DNA from: Neonectria sp. B-13
Lineage: Eukaryota > Ascomycota > Sordariomycetes > Hypocreales > Nectriaceae
Length of the DNA: 64,000 nt
Assembly (NCBI GenBank): GCA_002682825.1
Contig: NOKP01000017.1
Coordinates: forward strand, 496,001 to 560,000
Direction of reading: 5' to 3'
Shown here: piece after piece, positions 23,085 through 35,775 of the stretch
How the letters are laid out: the number at the start of each line of letters is the position of its first letter
Position numbering within the stretch: position 1 is the stretch's first letter
The notes under the pieces: generated by a model
Database searches by the model: none
What the model saw: only the letters and a program-made list of their open reading frames with translations
Told to the model about the DNA's origin: nothing
Position numbers and translations under genes: made by a program

Positions 23085-24190
23085 TTTTTCTCTGCCAATT
23101 AGAGCCTAAAATGAAAAAGGAAAAGGGTTCCTAATAGGTTACTTTATAGGCTATATTATGGTATTTTTCTAGGAATTTTATCTCTACTGGAAGGCTTAGA
23201 AAGTAAGGATACAAAGGGAGAGATTTTAGGTGGGAAAATAGGGATTTGTACCCTATTGGGTAAACTTCGAAAAAACTAGATAAGACCTTTATTATACTCT
23301 ACAATAAGGGCTTTCTTATAGTATTTATCTTAGAATTTTATTTCTATCCTTTTTACTAGAAAAAGAAGAAAGAAAAAATAGAGAACTTTATAAGAAAAAG
23401 GAAACTTTAATACTTTTAATAGTAATAGAAAGACTTTAGAAAATAGAAAAAAAAGACTTTTATTTAACTATAAAATAGAGGCTTTTTAGCTATATATATC
23501 TTAGAATTATATTCTTATACTTTAGCTAAAAAAGCTAAAGAAAGAATAAAAGATTAATTAAGAATAAAAAAAGAATATTAATATAAATACTAATAAAAAG
23601 ACTTAATAGTTCTAGAATAGGTTTATATTATAGTATATACTAGAGTAGATTTGACTATATTTATTTTATAAGTTTAATAATAATATTTAAATAATATAAT
23701 TAAAAAAAAAGAAATATTTATAGTATAAATATTAATAAAAATAGTTAATAATTCTAAGATAAGTCTTTATTATATTTTATAATAAGACTAATTTAATTAT
23801 ATTTATCTTATAGATTTAATAATAATATATAAATAAAATAATTTAAGAGAAAATAAAAAGCTTATTAAAAAAAAGAAATATTAATATTATAAATACTAAG
23901 AAAAAGATATTAAAATATTTAAAATATATTTAAAATATATTATAAGAAATAGACTTTTTAATTATATTTATTAAGTATTATATCTTTTATTATAATATCT
24001 TTATAAATATAATACTTATTTAAGTTTTTTTTATTTATTTAATTAATAATAAGTAAAAAAAAGAATATTAATTAAATATAAAAATATTAATATAAAATAA
24101 TAATATAATTAAATATAGTTTATACTTTATAAGTCTAAAATTATAATACTTAAAAAATTAAAAGTATATTATTTATATATATATTAAGTT
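23085..24190. repeat. Degenerate tandem array, ~145-170-bp units, fading into extreme AT
   Basis: Unit starts recognisable at about 23140, 23290, 23460, 23625 and 23770. Units share a core like ggctttcttatagtatt followed by atcttagaatttta, and joins like ctaagataagtcttt. The first unit has mixed composition and each later unit is more AT-rich. From 23900 to 24190 almost only A and T remain. No gene. Mirror: 34540-35645. Confidence 0.55.
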
Positions 24191-24739
24191 AAATACTCTA
24201 TAAACAGAGAAAGCGCTGCTAGGGCCACCGTTTTAGGCAGAAAGTATCACTGTTTTTAGAGGCTTTAGTAGTACAGGGGAACTAGTAATAAGATAGGGAG
24301 GATAGGTACTATATACCTATGCAGCCCCCTGCGTATAGATCCTCTACATATGCTAGAGCAGCCTTAGAAAGGATATGTCCTCATTTCAGTCCCCTCTATC
24401 AGTAAGTAGGCATCTAATTTCAGTATCCTTTGTGCAGTTTATTGTTTCCTACTGCTTACAATGAATCTATCACTTACTACTCAAGGTTATACAAGCTACT
24501 ATAGGTCTCTTGGACCATAAATAGTAGTAGTTATCCTCTTTAGCTTATCTTGGCTTCCCTCTTATTCATTTTGTTCTCTGGCCCTTATGCTCTCTTAGTT
24601 CCTTATGACTGTTATTGATCACTAGTCTACCTACTTCCTTCATTCTTACTGAATGCTAACTAACTCTATGATTACTATTGTAACTATAATTAGAGCTAGT
24701 CTATATAAAAACTATATATCTTTCCTTAAATGCTTTAAT
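24191..24739. other. Unmutated island upstream of the DUF3435 relic
   Basis: Abrupt return to normal composition at about 24208 (gagaaagcgctgctagggcc). No frame of note. It lies directly upstream of the recombinase relic and could be the 5' leader of that element. Mirror: 33991-34539. Confidence 0.5.
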
Positions 24740-27395
24740 GCTCAATAAGCATAGAACTAAGCTATAAAGCAGAAACCTATACTCTTAGTAGAAGAGTATA
24801 CTATTCATTGAGCATAGTTAGGCAATATCTACTTTATTAAGCCTAAATACTTTGATTAAACTAAGATTAATATTAATAGTATCTTTAATAAATAGAGGTA
24901 GTATATTAAGTATTACTATAGCTCTCTTTATAAGCTCTTTATATACTAACTCTATTTATATAGGTATTATACTAATATAAAGATTAATAATTAGAAAGTA
25001 ATAATTAAGAACCTTAACTATAGAATAATATAAGACTTTTTCCTTTATATTTATAAATACTATAAGATTATATTATAAGATAGTAGGTATAAGTATATTT
25101 GCTAGTTCTAGTAGCTCTATATAATAATAAACAGTTAGTATATAGACTAGAATAATACTAAGGAAGTATATAAGGTATATTAAAGAGTTCTTCTTAGTAT
25201 ATTAGTTCTAGCTAGCTAAGTGTTTAGTCCTAAGTATAAGCCCTACTAATATACAGCTAGTACTATTATTACATTCTTATCCCCTACTTTAGATACTATA
25301 TATTAAACATTAATAGTAAGCTAGTACTTAATATTAATAACCTATATATTATTCTAATATTTAATATTGTATATAATATAAGTATCTTCTTTAGTAAACA
25401 GTATTACCTTAACTTAACTAGCTACTACTAGCTCCTATACTATATAGGCATATAACCAGCTAAGCTTATAGATAGTAAGTAGTAGAAGCTAAAGAATAAT
25501 TCTATTAATAAATTCTTCAATTAAAAGGCTATTCAATCATCTTTAGATAATAGTAGAGACTTAGCTTTACTATTAGATAAGGACTATAAACTACTTTAGA
25601 GCCTTCTTACTCAAGAGACTATAGAATATAAGCATCCTAAAGCCCTCTACTATAAGAATATTCAGATAATAATTATTCAATACCTTATTATTGAGCAATA
25701 TATACTAGCTATAGCTATTAAGTTTATCTATTATAAGGGTACTAACTATAAGCCTAAGTTATATATTTCTTCTATACTTTATCCTAAATAGTAAGCACTT
25801 AAGCATTCTATATACTAATAGTCTTAGTAGGACTATCTTCTACTTTACTTTAATCTAGAAGCTATTTTTTTATACTATTTCTACTATTCTTACTTTTACT
25901 CTCTATAATAATACATTTAATGCTCTAAGCTTAATAGATATAACTATTATATTTAGATTAAAGCTATTATACTTTAAGTACTATATTCTACTCTAATAGA
26001 AGATATTTATATTAAAGACCTTAGTCTTCTATTAGTACTATAGTATAAAGCTTTCTACTAATAAGGCTATACTATATTCTAAGCTTAGAGATAATATTAG
26101 TTAGTAGAGTTTTAACTTAGAATATAAAAGGAAATAGATACCTAGGTTTATAAGAAAAAGCACTAGAAATACTATTAATAGTACATATTTATACATTTAT
26201 ACTAAGTAGATATATATCTTACTATTACTTTATAGCTTTAGTACTATACTAACTAGATTTATTCTTTATAGGAAATATATCTAATTCTATCTATAACTAG
26301 ATAATGTACTAAGACCCTTAGTTTATAACCTTCTAAAGTACTTACTTTAATAAGATTATTAACTTTAACCTTTAGAATGTATTCTTAGAGGAAGAAAAGG
26401 AAAGTTAGCTATTCTAGTTGTTTATCTATATTAGCCTCATGTATAACCCTTAAGCTATAGTAGATATAGTGCCTAATGAAGTTTAGGTAAATCTAGTATT
26501 AGACCTAGAGATTGTTAAACTTAAAGAGTAATACATATAAATAAAATAGGGTAAGTATTATATTAAAGGCTATAAAGATAAGGAATAAATCCAGAAGCTT
26601 ACTAATGAAATCTATATAAAGTAAGTATAATATAATAAGTAGGTTATTAAAGAATATTATAAAGACTACTTCTACTATTATCTTACTTAGGATATTGAGT
26701 AGTAGGCATAAGGTAAAGAAGAGAAAGAGTATATAGAATCTATTATTAATATGCATATCCTAGAATATACTAGATTAGCAAATATCCTTTACTATTAGTC
26801 TAATGATTTAATAGAGAATAAGATCCTTATATAAAGGGTTAAGACTATTTAACTTATAGTAGCCTTCTATAATAAACAAGAAACAGTTAAGTATAACTAT
26901 ACTTAACAAGGGATTAAGGCCTAACTACCCTTTAAATCTAAGCTAACTAAAGTAGATAGTAAGCCTAGACCTAGTCTTAATCAATTCCTTCTCCTTATAT
27001 AAGTAGGATAATACTTAGACTATATTAGTAATAAGTAACTCTTCCTTAAGGAGTATACTTTTATATATTACTATTTAACTATTAGGAATAACTACTTTAA
27101 TGACTAGTATCTAATTAAGTGTAAAAGGGCTTAGTAATATAGTAAAAAGATTGTATATATATATCCTACTTATTAAACCTAGAACTAAGGTTAAGATATT
27201 AAGTTTTACTATATAGATTACTTTTAGGTCTATATTAAGATAATTCATTATATTATACTATAATCATTAGACTAAGTAGAGCAAAGGTAGTTACATAAGA
27301 TTAAGTACTATTAGATAGTAATAGAATAATAGATATAATAAGTTAGAAGTTAAAAGTAGAACTAGGAATAATAAACTATCAAAGAGATATATATA
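24740..27395 (+). pseudogene. DUF3435 (Starship-captain-family) tyrosine recombinase relic with C-terminal zinc finger
   Basis: Plus-strand frames with TAA/TAG at expected CAA/CAG/TGG positions spell a degraded DUF3435 (formerly often annotated FluG-domain) protein. Recognised pieces in order: an N-terminal helical region (about 24830-25180); a NIQLVLLLHSYPLLQ-like stretch at about 25250; LAIAIKFIYYKG…YKPK at about 25710, a conserved block of the family; a YYFYYHLTQDIE-like block and the EYTRLANIL motif at about 26680-26800; and a C-terminal zinc-finger region at about 26980-27180 with Cys mostly now Tyr (NNYFNDQYLIKCKRAQQ). At least one frame change occurs near 25160. I could not place the catalytic R-H-R-Y residues. 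Family knowledge: these enzymes move giant Starship elements, but smaller DUF3435 elements exist too. Cargo and ends are not identified here. Confidence 0.72.
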
Positions 27396-28170
27396 ATAGT
27401 AGTTATTAACACTAGGTTAATATAGTATCTCTATCTATGAATTTGCTTATTTTACAAAAGATACTAGCTGCTTATTAATATTGATAGTAAATCTCATTAT
27501 AGAGGTAGTACTAGTCAATCTGTAGAGCTTATATAGGCTATCTTAGATAAACAAACTCAAGTTGTAAAGCCCATTAAGATGTATATAATTCTTAAGACTG
27601 ACTGCAAATAGGTAAGAATAGCTAAGTAGGAGTTTAGATAAGCCTTATAAATATACTATCTACTTATACTTTATGCTCTTTAACTCTAAAGTCTAGTAAC
27701 TTCCCTTTGCTAATGATCTTAACTTTATTAATATATAGTTTAAAATAGATATTTTTAATAATATTACTATTAGTCTAGGTATAACCTTTTTTACTTGGTT
27801 TAACCTTAGGTATAAGTTTCTTCTTAATAAAGCAAAGAAGTTCTTTAATATAATAGCTCTTAGTTAGCTTTCTATTATTCTACTTCTATTATTATACTAT
27901 AAGAATATTGCTTAGGTCTTCTATTATAGTCTCTAATCTCTAATTTGCAATTATATATATTACTAGCTCTAAAAATTGGGTTTCTACTTAGTCTTTAAAG
28001 TAATTAAGCATAAGATCTTCAATAGATATATTATTTGCAATAGTATATAAGTATATATTAATCATTCAGCTAAGCTCTTTGTATAATATAAGAATTAATA
28101 TCTAAAGATTACTTTCTAATGCTATTAGTATTATAGGCATATAAAACTCTAATAATACTTATTCTATCTT
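27396..28170 (-). pseudogene. Short RIP-altered coding relic, convergent with the DUF3435 relic
   Basis: On the minus strand, about 28040 to 27610, a ~140-codon frame rich in Ile, Leu, Lys and Glu is broken only by TAA/TAG. An overlapping frame just upstream (28170-28040) may be an earlier exon or a frame-shifted part. I recognise no domain. The remaining DNA to 27396 shows nothing. Mirror: 30560-31334, plus strand. Confidence 0.4.
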
Positions 28171-28914
28171 CAAAAAGCAAAAAGCTAAGTAGACTAGTTA
28201 ACTAGTAACTTAATTGTACTAGATTGATATATAATTAGTAAGGCAAATAATAAGGTAGTAAGTATTTATAGGGCTAAAGAGACCTATTTGACTAAATGTT
28301 AGATATATAACTAAATGGAAATAATAGCCTAAATTAGGGTAATATTTTGGGATAAGAAATTAGAGGCTAAATTAAAGGGCTAGCTTAATACTATTGTAAT
28401 TATAATAATAATAAATGATCAATGTATCTATCTGACTGATTTCCCCTCTTTTCAGCTCAATCCAACTACCTTAGTTATTCTTACAGCCTAGTTCCTATGT
28501 CTAACAGATATCTGACACATAACCGGCTATAATCAGTCTAATAGGTAGATAAGATGTATATTATAGCACAGGGAAATTAACAATGATTTAGGGGTCAATT
28601 AGATAATATCAATTGATAATGATTACAGCTATAATTAGGGCTATTATAATATATTGTTATTATCTCCCTGCTTATTCCTTATCTTATGGATTTCCCCTCT
28701 TTTCAGCCTAAACCAGCCATCTTATCCTTAGTCATCCCAGCTGCCAGATTCCTTCGTCTAATAACAGATACTATTACATAAAACAATTAAAGATAGAACA
28801 AAGACGTTTAAACACCTTACATATGTCTAATAAGAAATGAGATATCTTGGTCAATAGGACGCTAGAAAGAGGGCATTTAGCTATACTCTACTTAATAACA
28901 CTAAAGGTAAAGTA
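28171..28914. other. Weakly mutated island with a ~75-bp direct repeat
   Basis: No gene. gatttcccctcttttcagc occurs at 28438 and 28689. Similarity continues for about 75 bases in each (ccaactaccttagttattc against ccagccatcttatccttag). Mirror: 29816-30559, with the repeat at 30274 and 30023. Confidence 0.6.
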
Positions 28915-29215
28915 TTTAAATATAATAGTCCTTAGTAGCATACACTTAGAGAAGGGGCTAAAGGTTAAATAGTATAAAAGAAAATAGAAAAAACAATAGT
29001 ATAATAGGCTTAATACTTAAGCCTAAGGCAATAATGACTTAAGGAGATAAAAGTTTCTACTGTAAAGTTAAGGTATAAGTTTTACTACTCTAATCAGCTA
29101 GAAAAGCTAGATCTTAGAAAAGCTAGATCTTGGAAAAGCTGGATCTTAGAAAAGCTAGACCTTAGAAAAGCTAGATCTTAAAAAAGGCTAAAACCCCTTA
29201 GGATAAAAGCTTAGC
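28915..29215 (-). mobile_element. Retroelement R, copy 6, cut by the assembly gap
   Basis: Starts tttaaatataatagtcc and contains about five minisatellite units. It stops at ggataaaagcttagc where the Ns begin. Sequence variants group it with copy 5. Its missing 5' part is represented, in opposite orientation, by 29316-29514. Confidence 0.8.
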
Positions 29216-29315
29216 NNNNNNNNNNNNNNNNNNNNNNNNNNNNNNNNNNNNNNNNNNNNNNNNNNNNNNNNNNNNNNNNNNNNNNNNNNNNNNNNNNNNN
29301 NNNNNNNNNNNNNNN
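29216..29315. other. Assembly gap of exactly 100 N at the palindrome centre
   Basis: A run of 100 unknown bases. That round number is the usual placeholder for a gap of unknown length joining two contigs. Both contig ends lie inside the same retroelement copy in opposite orientation. Confidence 0.98.
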
Positions 29316-29514
29316 ATAAATAAGGCTTAGATCTACTTAAAATAGGCTATATAGGTTGTATAAGAGCCTATAGGTATAGCTTAGTAAGAGCTTGCTGGGC
29401 TATAGTGCAATTCAGAAGGCAGTTATCTTATGTGATTGATTGTATGATCTTTGTATTATATAGAAGGTCGGATGGAATGCGAAAGGCTTAGAAAGCATAG
29501 AGGTTACCTTATAG
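29316..29514 (+). other. Spacer present only on the right side of the gap
   Basis: These 199 bases continue the retroelement of 29515-29815 towards its 5' end and have no partner on the left because the left contig stops at 29215. They align to the matching part of the copy at 16602-17720, for example the segment with gcctattttaagcagatc in that copy. They are less RIP-altered than most copies, retaining several CA, TG and CG dinucleotides. Confidence 0.85.
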
Positions 29515-29815
29515 GCTAAGCTTTTATCCTAAGGGGTTTTAGCCTTTTTTAAGATCTAGCTTTTCTAAGGTCTAGCTTTTCTAAGATCCAGCTTTTCCAA
29601 GATCTAGCTTTTCTAAGATCTAGCTTTTCTAGCTGATTAGAGTAGTAAAACTTATACCTTAACTTTACAGTAGAAACTTTTATCTCCTTAAGTCATTATT
29701 GCCTTAGGCTTAAGTATTAAGCCTATTATACTATTGTTTTTTCTATTTTCTTTTATACTATTTAACCTTTAGCCCCTTCTCTAAGTGTATGCTACTAAGG
29801 ACTATTATATTTAAA
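29316..29815 (+). mobile_element. Retroelement R, copy 6 on the right arm, 5' end lost in the gap
   Basis: Complement of 28915-29215 plus 199 further bases towards the 5' end. It is the least RIP-altered copy of the family in the AT-rich region. Confidence 0.82.
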
Positions 29816-31334
29816 TACTTTACCTTTAGTGTTATTAAGTAGAGTATAGCTAAATGCCCTCTTTCTAGCGTCCTATTGACCAAGATATCTCATTTCTTAT
29901 TAGACATATGTAAGGTGTTTAAACGTCTTTGTTCTATCTTTAATTGTTTTATGTAATAGTATCTGTTATTAGACGAAGGAATCTGGCAGCTGGGATGACT
30001 AAGGATAAGATGGCTGGTTTAGGCTGAAAAGAGGGGAAATCCATAAGATAAGGAATAAGCAGGGAGATAATAACAATATATTATAATAGCCCTAATTATA
30101 GCTGTAATCATTATCAATTGATATTATCTAATTGACCCCTAAATCATTGTTAATTTCCCTGTGCTATAATATACATCTTATCTACCTATTAGACTGATTA
30201 TAGCCGGTTATGTGTCAGATATCTGTTAGACATAGGAACTAGGCTGTAAGAATAACTAAGGTAGTTGGATTGAGCTGAAAAGAGGGGAAATCAGTCAGAT
30301 AGATACATTGATCATTTATTATTATTATAATTACAATAGTATTAAGCTAGCCCTTTAATTTAGCCTCTAATTTCTTATCCCAAAATATTACCCTAATTTA
30401 GGCTATTATTTCCATTTAGTTATATATCTAACATTTAGTCAAATAGGTCTCTTTAGCCCTATAAATACTTACTACCTTATTATTTGCCTTACTAATTATA
30501 TATCAATCTAGTACAATTAAGTTACTAGTTAACTAGTCTACTTAGCTTTTTGCTTTTTGAAGATAGAATAAGTATTATTAGAGTTTTATATGCCTATAAT
30601 ACTAATAGCATTAGAAAGTAATCTTTAGATATTAATTCTTATATTATACAAAGAGCTTAGCTGAATGATTAATATATACTTATATACTATTGCAAATAAT
30701 ATATCTATTGAAGATCTTATGCTTAATTACTTTAAAGACTAAGTAGAAACCCAATTTTTAGAGCTAGTAATATATATAATTGCAAATTAGAGATTAGAGA
30801 CTATAATAGAAGACCTAAGCAATATTCTTATAGTATAATAATAGAAGTAGAATAATAGAAAGCTAACTAAGAGCTATTATATTAAAGAACTTCTTTGCTT
30901 TATTAAGAAGAAACTTATACCTAAGGTTAAACCAAGTAAAAAAGGTTATACCTAGACTAATAGTAATATTATTAAAAATATCTATTTTAAACTATATATT
31001 AATAAAGTTAAGATCATTAGCAAAGGGAAGTTACTAGACTTTAGAGTTAAAGAGCATAAAGTATAAGTAGATAGTATATTTATAAGGCTTATCTAAACTC
31101 CTACTTAGCTATTCTTACCTATTTGCAGTCAGTCTTAAGAATTATATACATCTTAATGGGCTTTACAACTTGAGTTTGTTTATCTAAGATAGCCTATATA
31201 AGCTCTACAGATTGACTAGTACTACCTCTATAATGAGATTTACTATCAATATTAATAAGCAGCTAGTATCTTTTGTAAAATAAGCAAATTCATAGATAGA
31301 GATACTATATTAACCTAGTGTTAATAACTACTAT
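29816..31334. other. Mirror of 27396-28914: island with direct repeat, and plus-strand coding relic at ~30560-31120
   Basis: Identical in reverse complement to the left arm. It contains the paired gctgaaaagaggggaaatc motifs at 30023 and 30274 and the unidentified RIP-altered frame on the plus strand. Confidence 0.6.
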
Positions 31335-33990
31335 TATATATATCTCTTTGATAGTTTATTATTCCTAGTTCTACTTTTAACTTCTAACTTATTATATCTA
31401 TTATTCTATTACTATCTAATAGTACTTAATCTTATGTAACTACCTTTGCTCTACTTAGTCTAATGATTATAGTATAATATAATGAATTATCTTAATATAG
31501 ACCTAAAAGTAATCTATATAGTAAAACTTAATATCTTAACCTTAGTTCTAGGTTTAATAAGTAGGATATATATATACAATCTTTTTACTATATTACTAAG
31601 CCCTTTTACACTTAATTAGATACTAGTCATTAAAGTAGTTATTCCTAATAGTTAAATAGTAATATATAAAAGTATACTCCTTAAGGAAGAGTTACTTATT
31701 ACTAATATAGTCTAAGTATTATCCTACTTATATAAGGAGAAGGAATTGATTAAGACTAGGTCTAGGCTTACTATCTACTTTAGTTAGCTTAGATTTAAAG
31801 GGTAGTTAGGCCTTAATCCCTTGTTAAGTATAGTTATACTTAACTGTTTCTTGTTTATTATAGAAGGCTACTATAAGTTAAATAGTCTTAACCCTTTATA
31901 TAAGGATCTTATTCTCTATTAAATCATTAGACTAATAGTAAAGGATATTTGCTAATCTAGTATATTCTAGGATATGCATATTAATAATAGATTCTATATA
32001 CTCTTTCTCTTCTTTACCTTATGCCTACTACTCAATATCCTAAGTAAGATAATAGTAGAAGTAGTCTTTATAATATTCTTTAATAACCTACTTATTATAT
32101 TATACTTACTTTATATAGATTTCATTAGTAAGCTTCTGGATTTATTCCTTATCTTTATAGCCTTTAATATAATACTTACCCTATTTTATTTATATGTATT
32201 ACTCTTTAAGTTTAACAATCTCTAGGTCTAATACTAGATTTACCTAAACTTCATTAGGCACTATATCTACTATAGCTTAAGGGTTATACATGAGGCTAAT
32301 ATAGATAAACAACTAGAATAGCTAACTTTCCTTTTCTTCCTCTAAGAATACATTCTAAAGGTTAAAGTTAATAATCTTATTAAAGTAAGTACTTTAGAAG
32401 GTTATAAACTAAGGGTCTTAGTACATTATCTAGTTATAGATAGAATTAGATATATTTCCTATAAAGAATAAATCTAGTTAGTATAGTACTAAAGCTATAA
32501 AGTAATAGTAAGATATATATCTACTTAGTATAAATGTATAAATATGTACTATTAATAGTATTTCTAGTGCTTTTTCTTATAAACCTAGGTATCTATTTCC
32601 TTTTATATTCTAAGTTAAAACTCTACTAACTAATATTATCTCTAAGCTTAGAATATAGTATAGCCTTATTAGTAGAAAGCTTTATACTATAGTACTAATA
32701 GAAGACTAAGGTCTTTAATATAAATATCTTCTATTAGAGTAGAATATAGTACTTAAAGTATAATAGCTTTAATCTAAATATAATAGTTATATCTATTAAG
32801 CTTAGAGCATTAAATGTATTATTATAGAGAGTAAAAGTAAGAATAGTAGAAATAGTATAAAAAAATAGCTTCTAGATTAAAGTAAAGTAGAAGATAGTCC
32901 TACTAAGACTATTAGTATATAGAATGCTTAAGTGCTTACTATTTAGGATAAAGTATAGAAGAAATATATAACTTAGGCTTATAGTTAGTACCCTTATAAT
33001 AGATAAACTTAATAGCTATAGCTAGTATATATTGCTCAATAATAAGGTATTGAATAATTATTATCTGAATATTCTTATAGTAGAGGGCTTTAGGATGCTT
33101 ATATTCTATAGTCTCTTGAGTAAGAAGGCTCTAAAGTAGTTTATAGTCCTTATCTAATAGTAAAGCTAAGTCTCTACTATTATCTAAAGATGATTGAATA
33201 GCCTTTTAATTGAAGAATTTATTAATAGAATTATTCTTTAGCTTCTACTACTTACTATCTATAAGCTTAGCTGGTTATATGCCTATATAGTATAGGAGCT
33301 AGTAGTAGCTAGTTAAGTTAAGGTAATACTGTTTACTAAAGAAGATACTTATATTATATACAATATTAAATATTAGAATAATATATAGGTTATTAATATT
33401 AAGTACTAGCTTACTATTAATGTTTAATATATAGTATCTAAAGTAGGGGATAAGAATGTAATAATAGTACTAGCTGTATATTAGTAGGGCTTATACTTAG
33501 GACTAAACACTTAGCTAGCTAGAACTAATATACTAAGAAGAACTCTTTAATATACCTTATATACTTCCTTAGTATTATTCTAGTCTATATACTAACTGTT
33601 TATTATTATATAGAGCTACTAGAACTAGCAAATATACTTATACCTACTATCTTATAATATAATCTTATAGTATTTATAAATATAAAGGAAAAAGTCTTAT
33701 ATTATTCTATAGTTAAGGTTCTTAATTATTACTTTCTAATTATTAATCTTTATATTAGTATAATACCTATATAAATAGAGTTAGTATATAAAGAGCTTAT
33801 AAAGAGAGCTATAGTAATACTTAATATACTACCTCTATTTATTAAAGATACTATTAATATTAATCTTAGTTTAATCAAAGTATTTAGGCTTAATAAAGTA
33901 GATATTGCCTAACTATGCTCAATGAATAGTATACTCTTCTACTAAGAGTATAGGTTTCTGCTTTATAGCTTAGTTCTATGCTTATTGAGC
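31335..33990 (-). pseudogene. DUF3435 recombinase relic, right-arm copy
   Basis: Exact mirror of 24740-27395 with the same RIP-derived stops. A hydrophobic 83-codon frame on the opposite strand at 31974-32225 is an antisense shadow. Confidence 0.72.
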
Positions 33991-34539
33991 ATTAAAGCAT
34001 TTAAGGAAAGATATATAGTTTTTATATAGACTAGCTCTAATTATAGTTACAATAGTAATCATAGAGTTAGTTAGCATTCAGTAAGAATGAAGGAAGTAGG
34101 TAGACTAGTGATCAATAACAGTCATAAGGAACTAAGAGAGCATAAGGGCCAGAGAACAAAATGAATAAGAGGGAAGCCAAGATAAGCTAAAGAGGATAAC
34201 TACTACTATTTATGGTCCAAGAGACCTATAGTAGCTTGTATAACCTTGAGTAGTAAGTGATAGATTCATTGTAAGCAGTAGGAAACAATAAACTGCACAA
34301 AGGATACTGAAATTAGATGCCTACTTACTGATAGAGGGGACTGAAATGAGGACATATCCTTTCTAAGGCTGCTCTAGCATATGTAGAGGATCTATACGCA
34401 GGGGGCTGCATAGGTATATAGTACCTATCCTCCCTATCTTATTACTAGTTCCCCTGTACTACTAAAGCCTCTAAAAACAGTGATACTTTCTGCCTAAAAC
34501 GGTGGCCCTAGCAGCGCTTTCTCTGTTTATAGAGTATTT
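33991..34539. other. Mirror of the unmutated island 24191-24739
   Basis: Ends at ctagcagcgctttctc before the extremely AT-rich array. No gene seen. Confidence 0.5.
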
Positions 34540-35645
34540 AACTTAATATATATATAAATAATATACTTTTAATTTTTTAAGTATTATAATTTTAGACTTA
34601 TAAAGTATAAACTATATTTAATTATATTATTATTTTATATTAATATTTTTATATTTAATTAATATTCTTTTTTTTACTTATTATTAATTAAATAAATAAA
34701 AAAAACTTAAATAAGTATTATATTTATAAAGATATTATAATAAAAGATATAATACTTAATAAATATAATTAAAAAGTCTATTTCTTATAATATATTTTAA
34801 ATATATTTTAAATATTTTAATATCTTTTTCTTAGTATTTATAATATTAATATTTCTTTTTTTTAATAAGCTTTTTATTTTCTCTTAAATTATTTTATTTA
34901 TATATTATTATTAAATCTATAAGATAAATATAATTAAATTAGTCTTATTATAAAATATAATAAAGACTTATCTTAGAATTATTAACTATTTTTATTAATA
35001 TTTATACTATAAATATTTCTTTTTTTTTAATTATATTATTTAAATATTATTATTAAACTTATAAAATAAATATAGTCAAATCTACTCTAGTATATACTAT
35101 AATATAAACCTATTCTAGAACTATTAAGTCTTTTTATTAGTATTTATATTAATATTCTTTTTTTATTCTTAATTAATCTTTTATTCTTTCTTTAGCTTTT
35201 TTAGCTAAAGTATAAGAATATAATTCTAAGATATATATAGCTAAAAAGCCTCTATTTTATAGTTAAATAAAAGTCTTTTTTTTCTATTTTCTAAAGTCTT
35301 TCTATTACTATTAAAAGTATTAAAGTTTCCTTTTTCTTATAAAGTTCTCTATTTTTTCTTTCTTCTTTTTCTAGTAAAAAGGATAGAAATAAAATTCTAA
35401 GATAAATACTATAAGAAAGCCCTTATTGTAGAGTATAATAAAGGTCTTATCTAGTTTTTTCGAAGTTTACCCAATAGGGTACAAATCCCTATTTTCCCAC
35501 CTAAAATCTCTCCCTTTGTATCCTTACTTTCTAAGCCTTCCAGTAGAGATAAAATTCCTAGAAAAATACCATAATATAGCCTATAAAGTAACCTATTAGG
35601 AACCCTTTTCCTTTTTCATTTTAGGCTCTAATTGGCAGAGAAAAA
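34540..35645. repeat. Degenerate tandem array, right-arm copy
   Basis: Mirror of 23085-24190. AT content falls from left to right until normal composition returns at about 35460. Confidence 0.55.
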
Positions 35646-35775
35646 CCCCCTAACCCTAAATAGTAGTCCGGCTAATAGTAGTCCGCCCCCCTGCACAGGC
35701 TCCACCGCGCTGTGGGCCAATCGCAGGCATGTAGAAAATGGTAGTCCGGGCGAACTACTAGAGGATTAGTAGTTA
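35646..35775. repeat. Junction module B, right-arm copy
   Basis: Mirror of 22955-23084 (gtagtccggctaatagtag and gtagtccgggcgaactac). Confidence 0.65.

Larger units (their letters stand above)
1..29215. repeat. Left arm of a ~29.2-kb perfect inverted repeat
   Basis: Every position x here pairs with position 58730-x in the right arm as reverse complement. I checked this at the window start (gctaaatat against 58721-58729), at the 333-residue gene, at about 9900, at about 24200, and at the inner end next to the gap; all matched without a difference. All open frames that fall in one arm recur with identical translation in the other. The arm reaches base 1, so its outer end may lie outside the window. 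A recent inverted duplication or a duplicated contig are both possible. Confidence 0.97.

Noticed and set aside
23600..24190. Candidate centromere core because of extreme AT content
   Set aside because: The stretch is under 1 kb and explained by degraded tandem units and RIP; no other support.
26505..26756. Hydrophobic 83-codon frame on the minus strand (mirror 31974-32225)
   Set aside because: It is antisense to the DUF3435 relic. RIP-altered lysine- and tyrosine-rich codons read backwards give Leu/Ile/Phe runs.
29316..29414. Hairpin loop at the geometric centre (29365) of the palindrome
   Set aside because: Coordinate symmetry there is formal. The bases 29316-29514 are not self-complementary and simply extend the retroelement.
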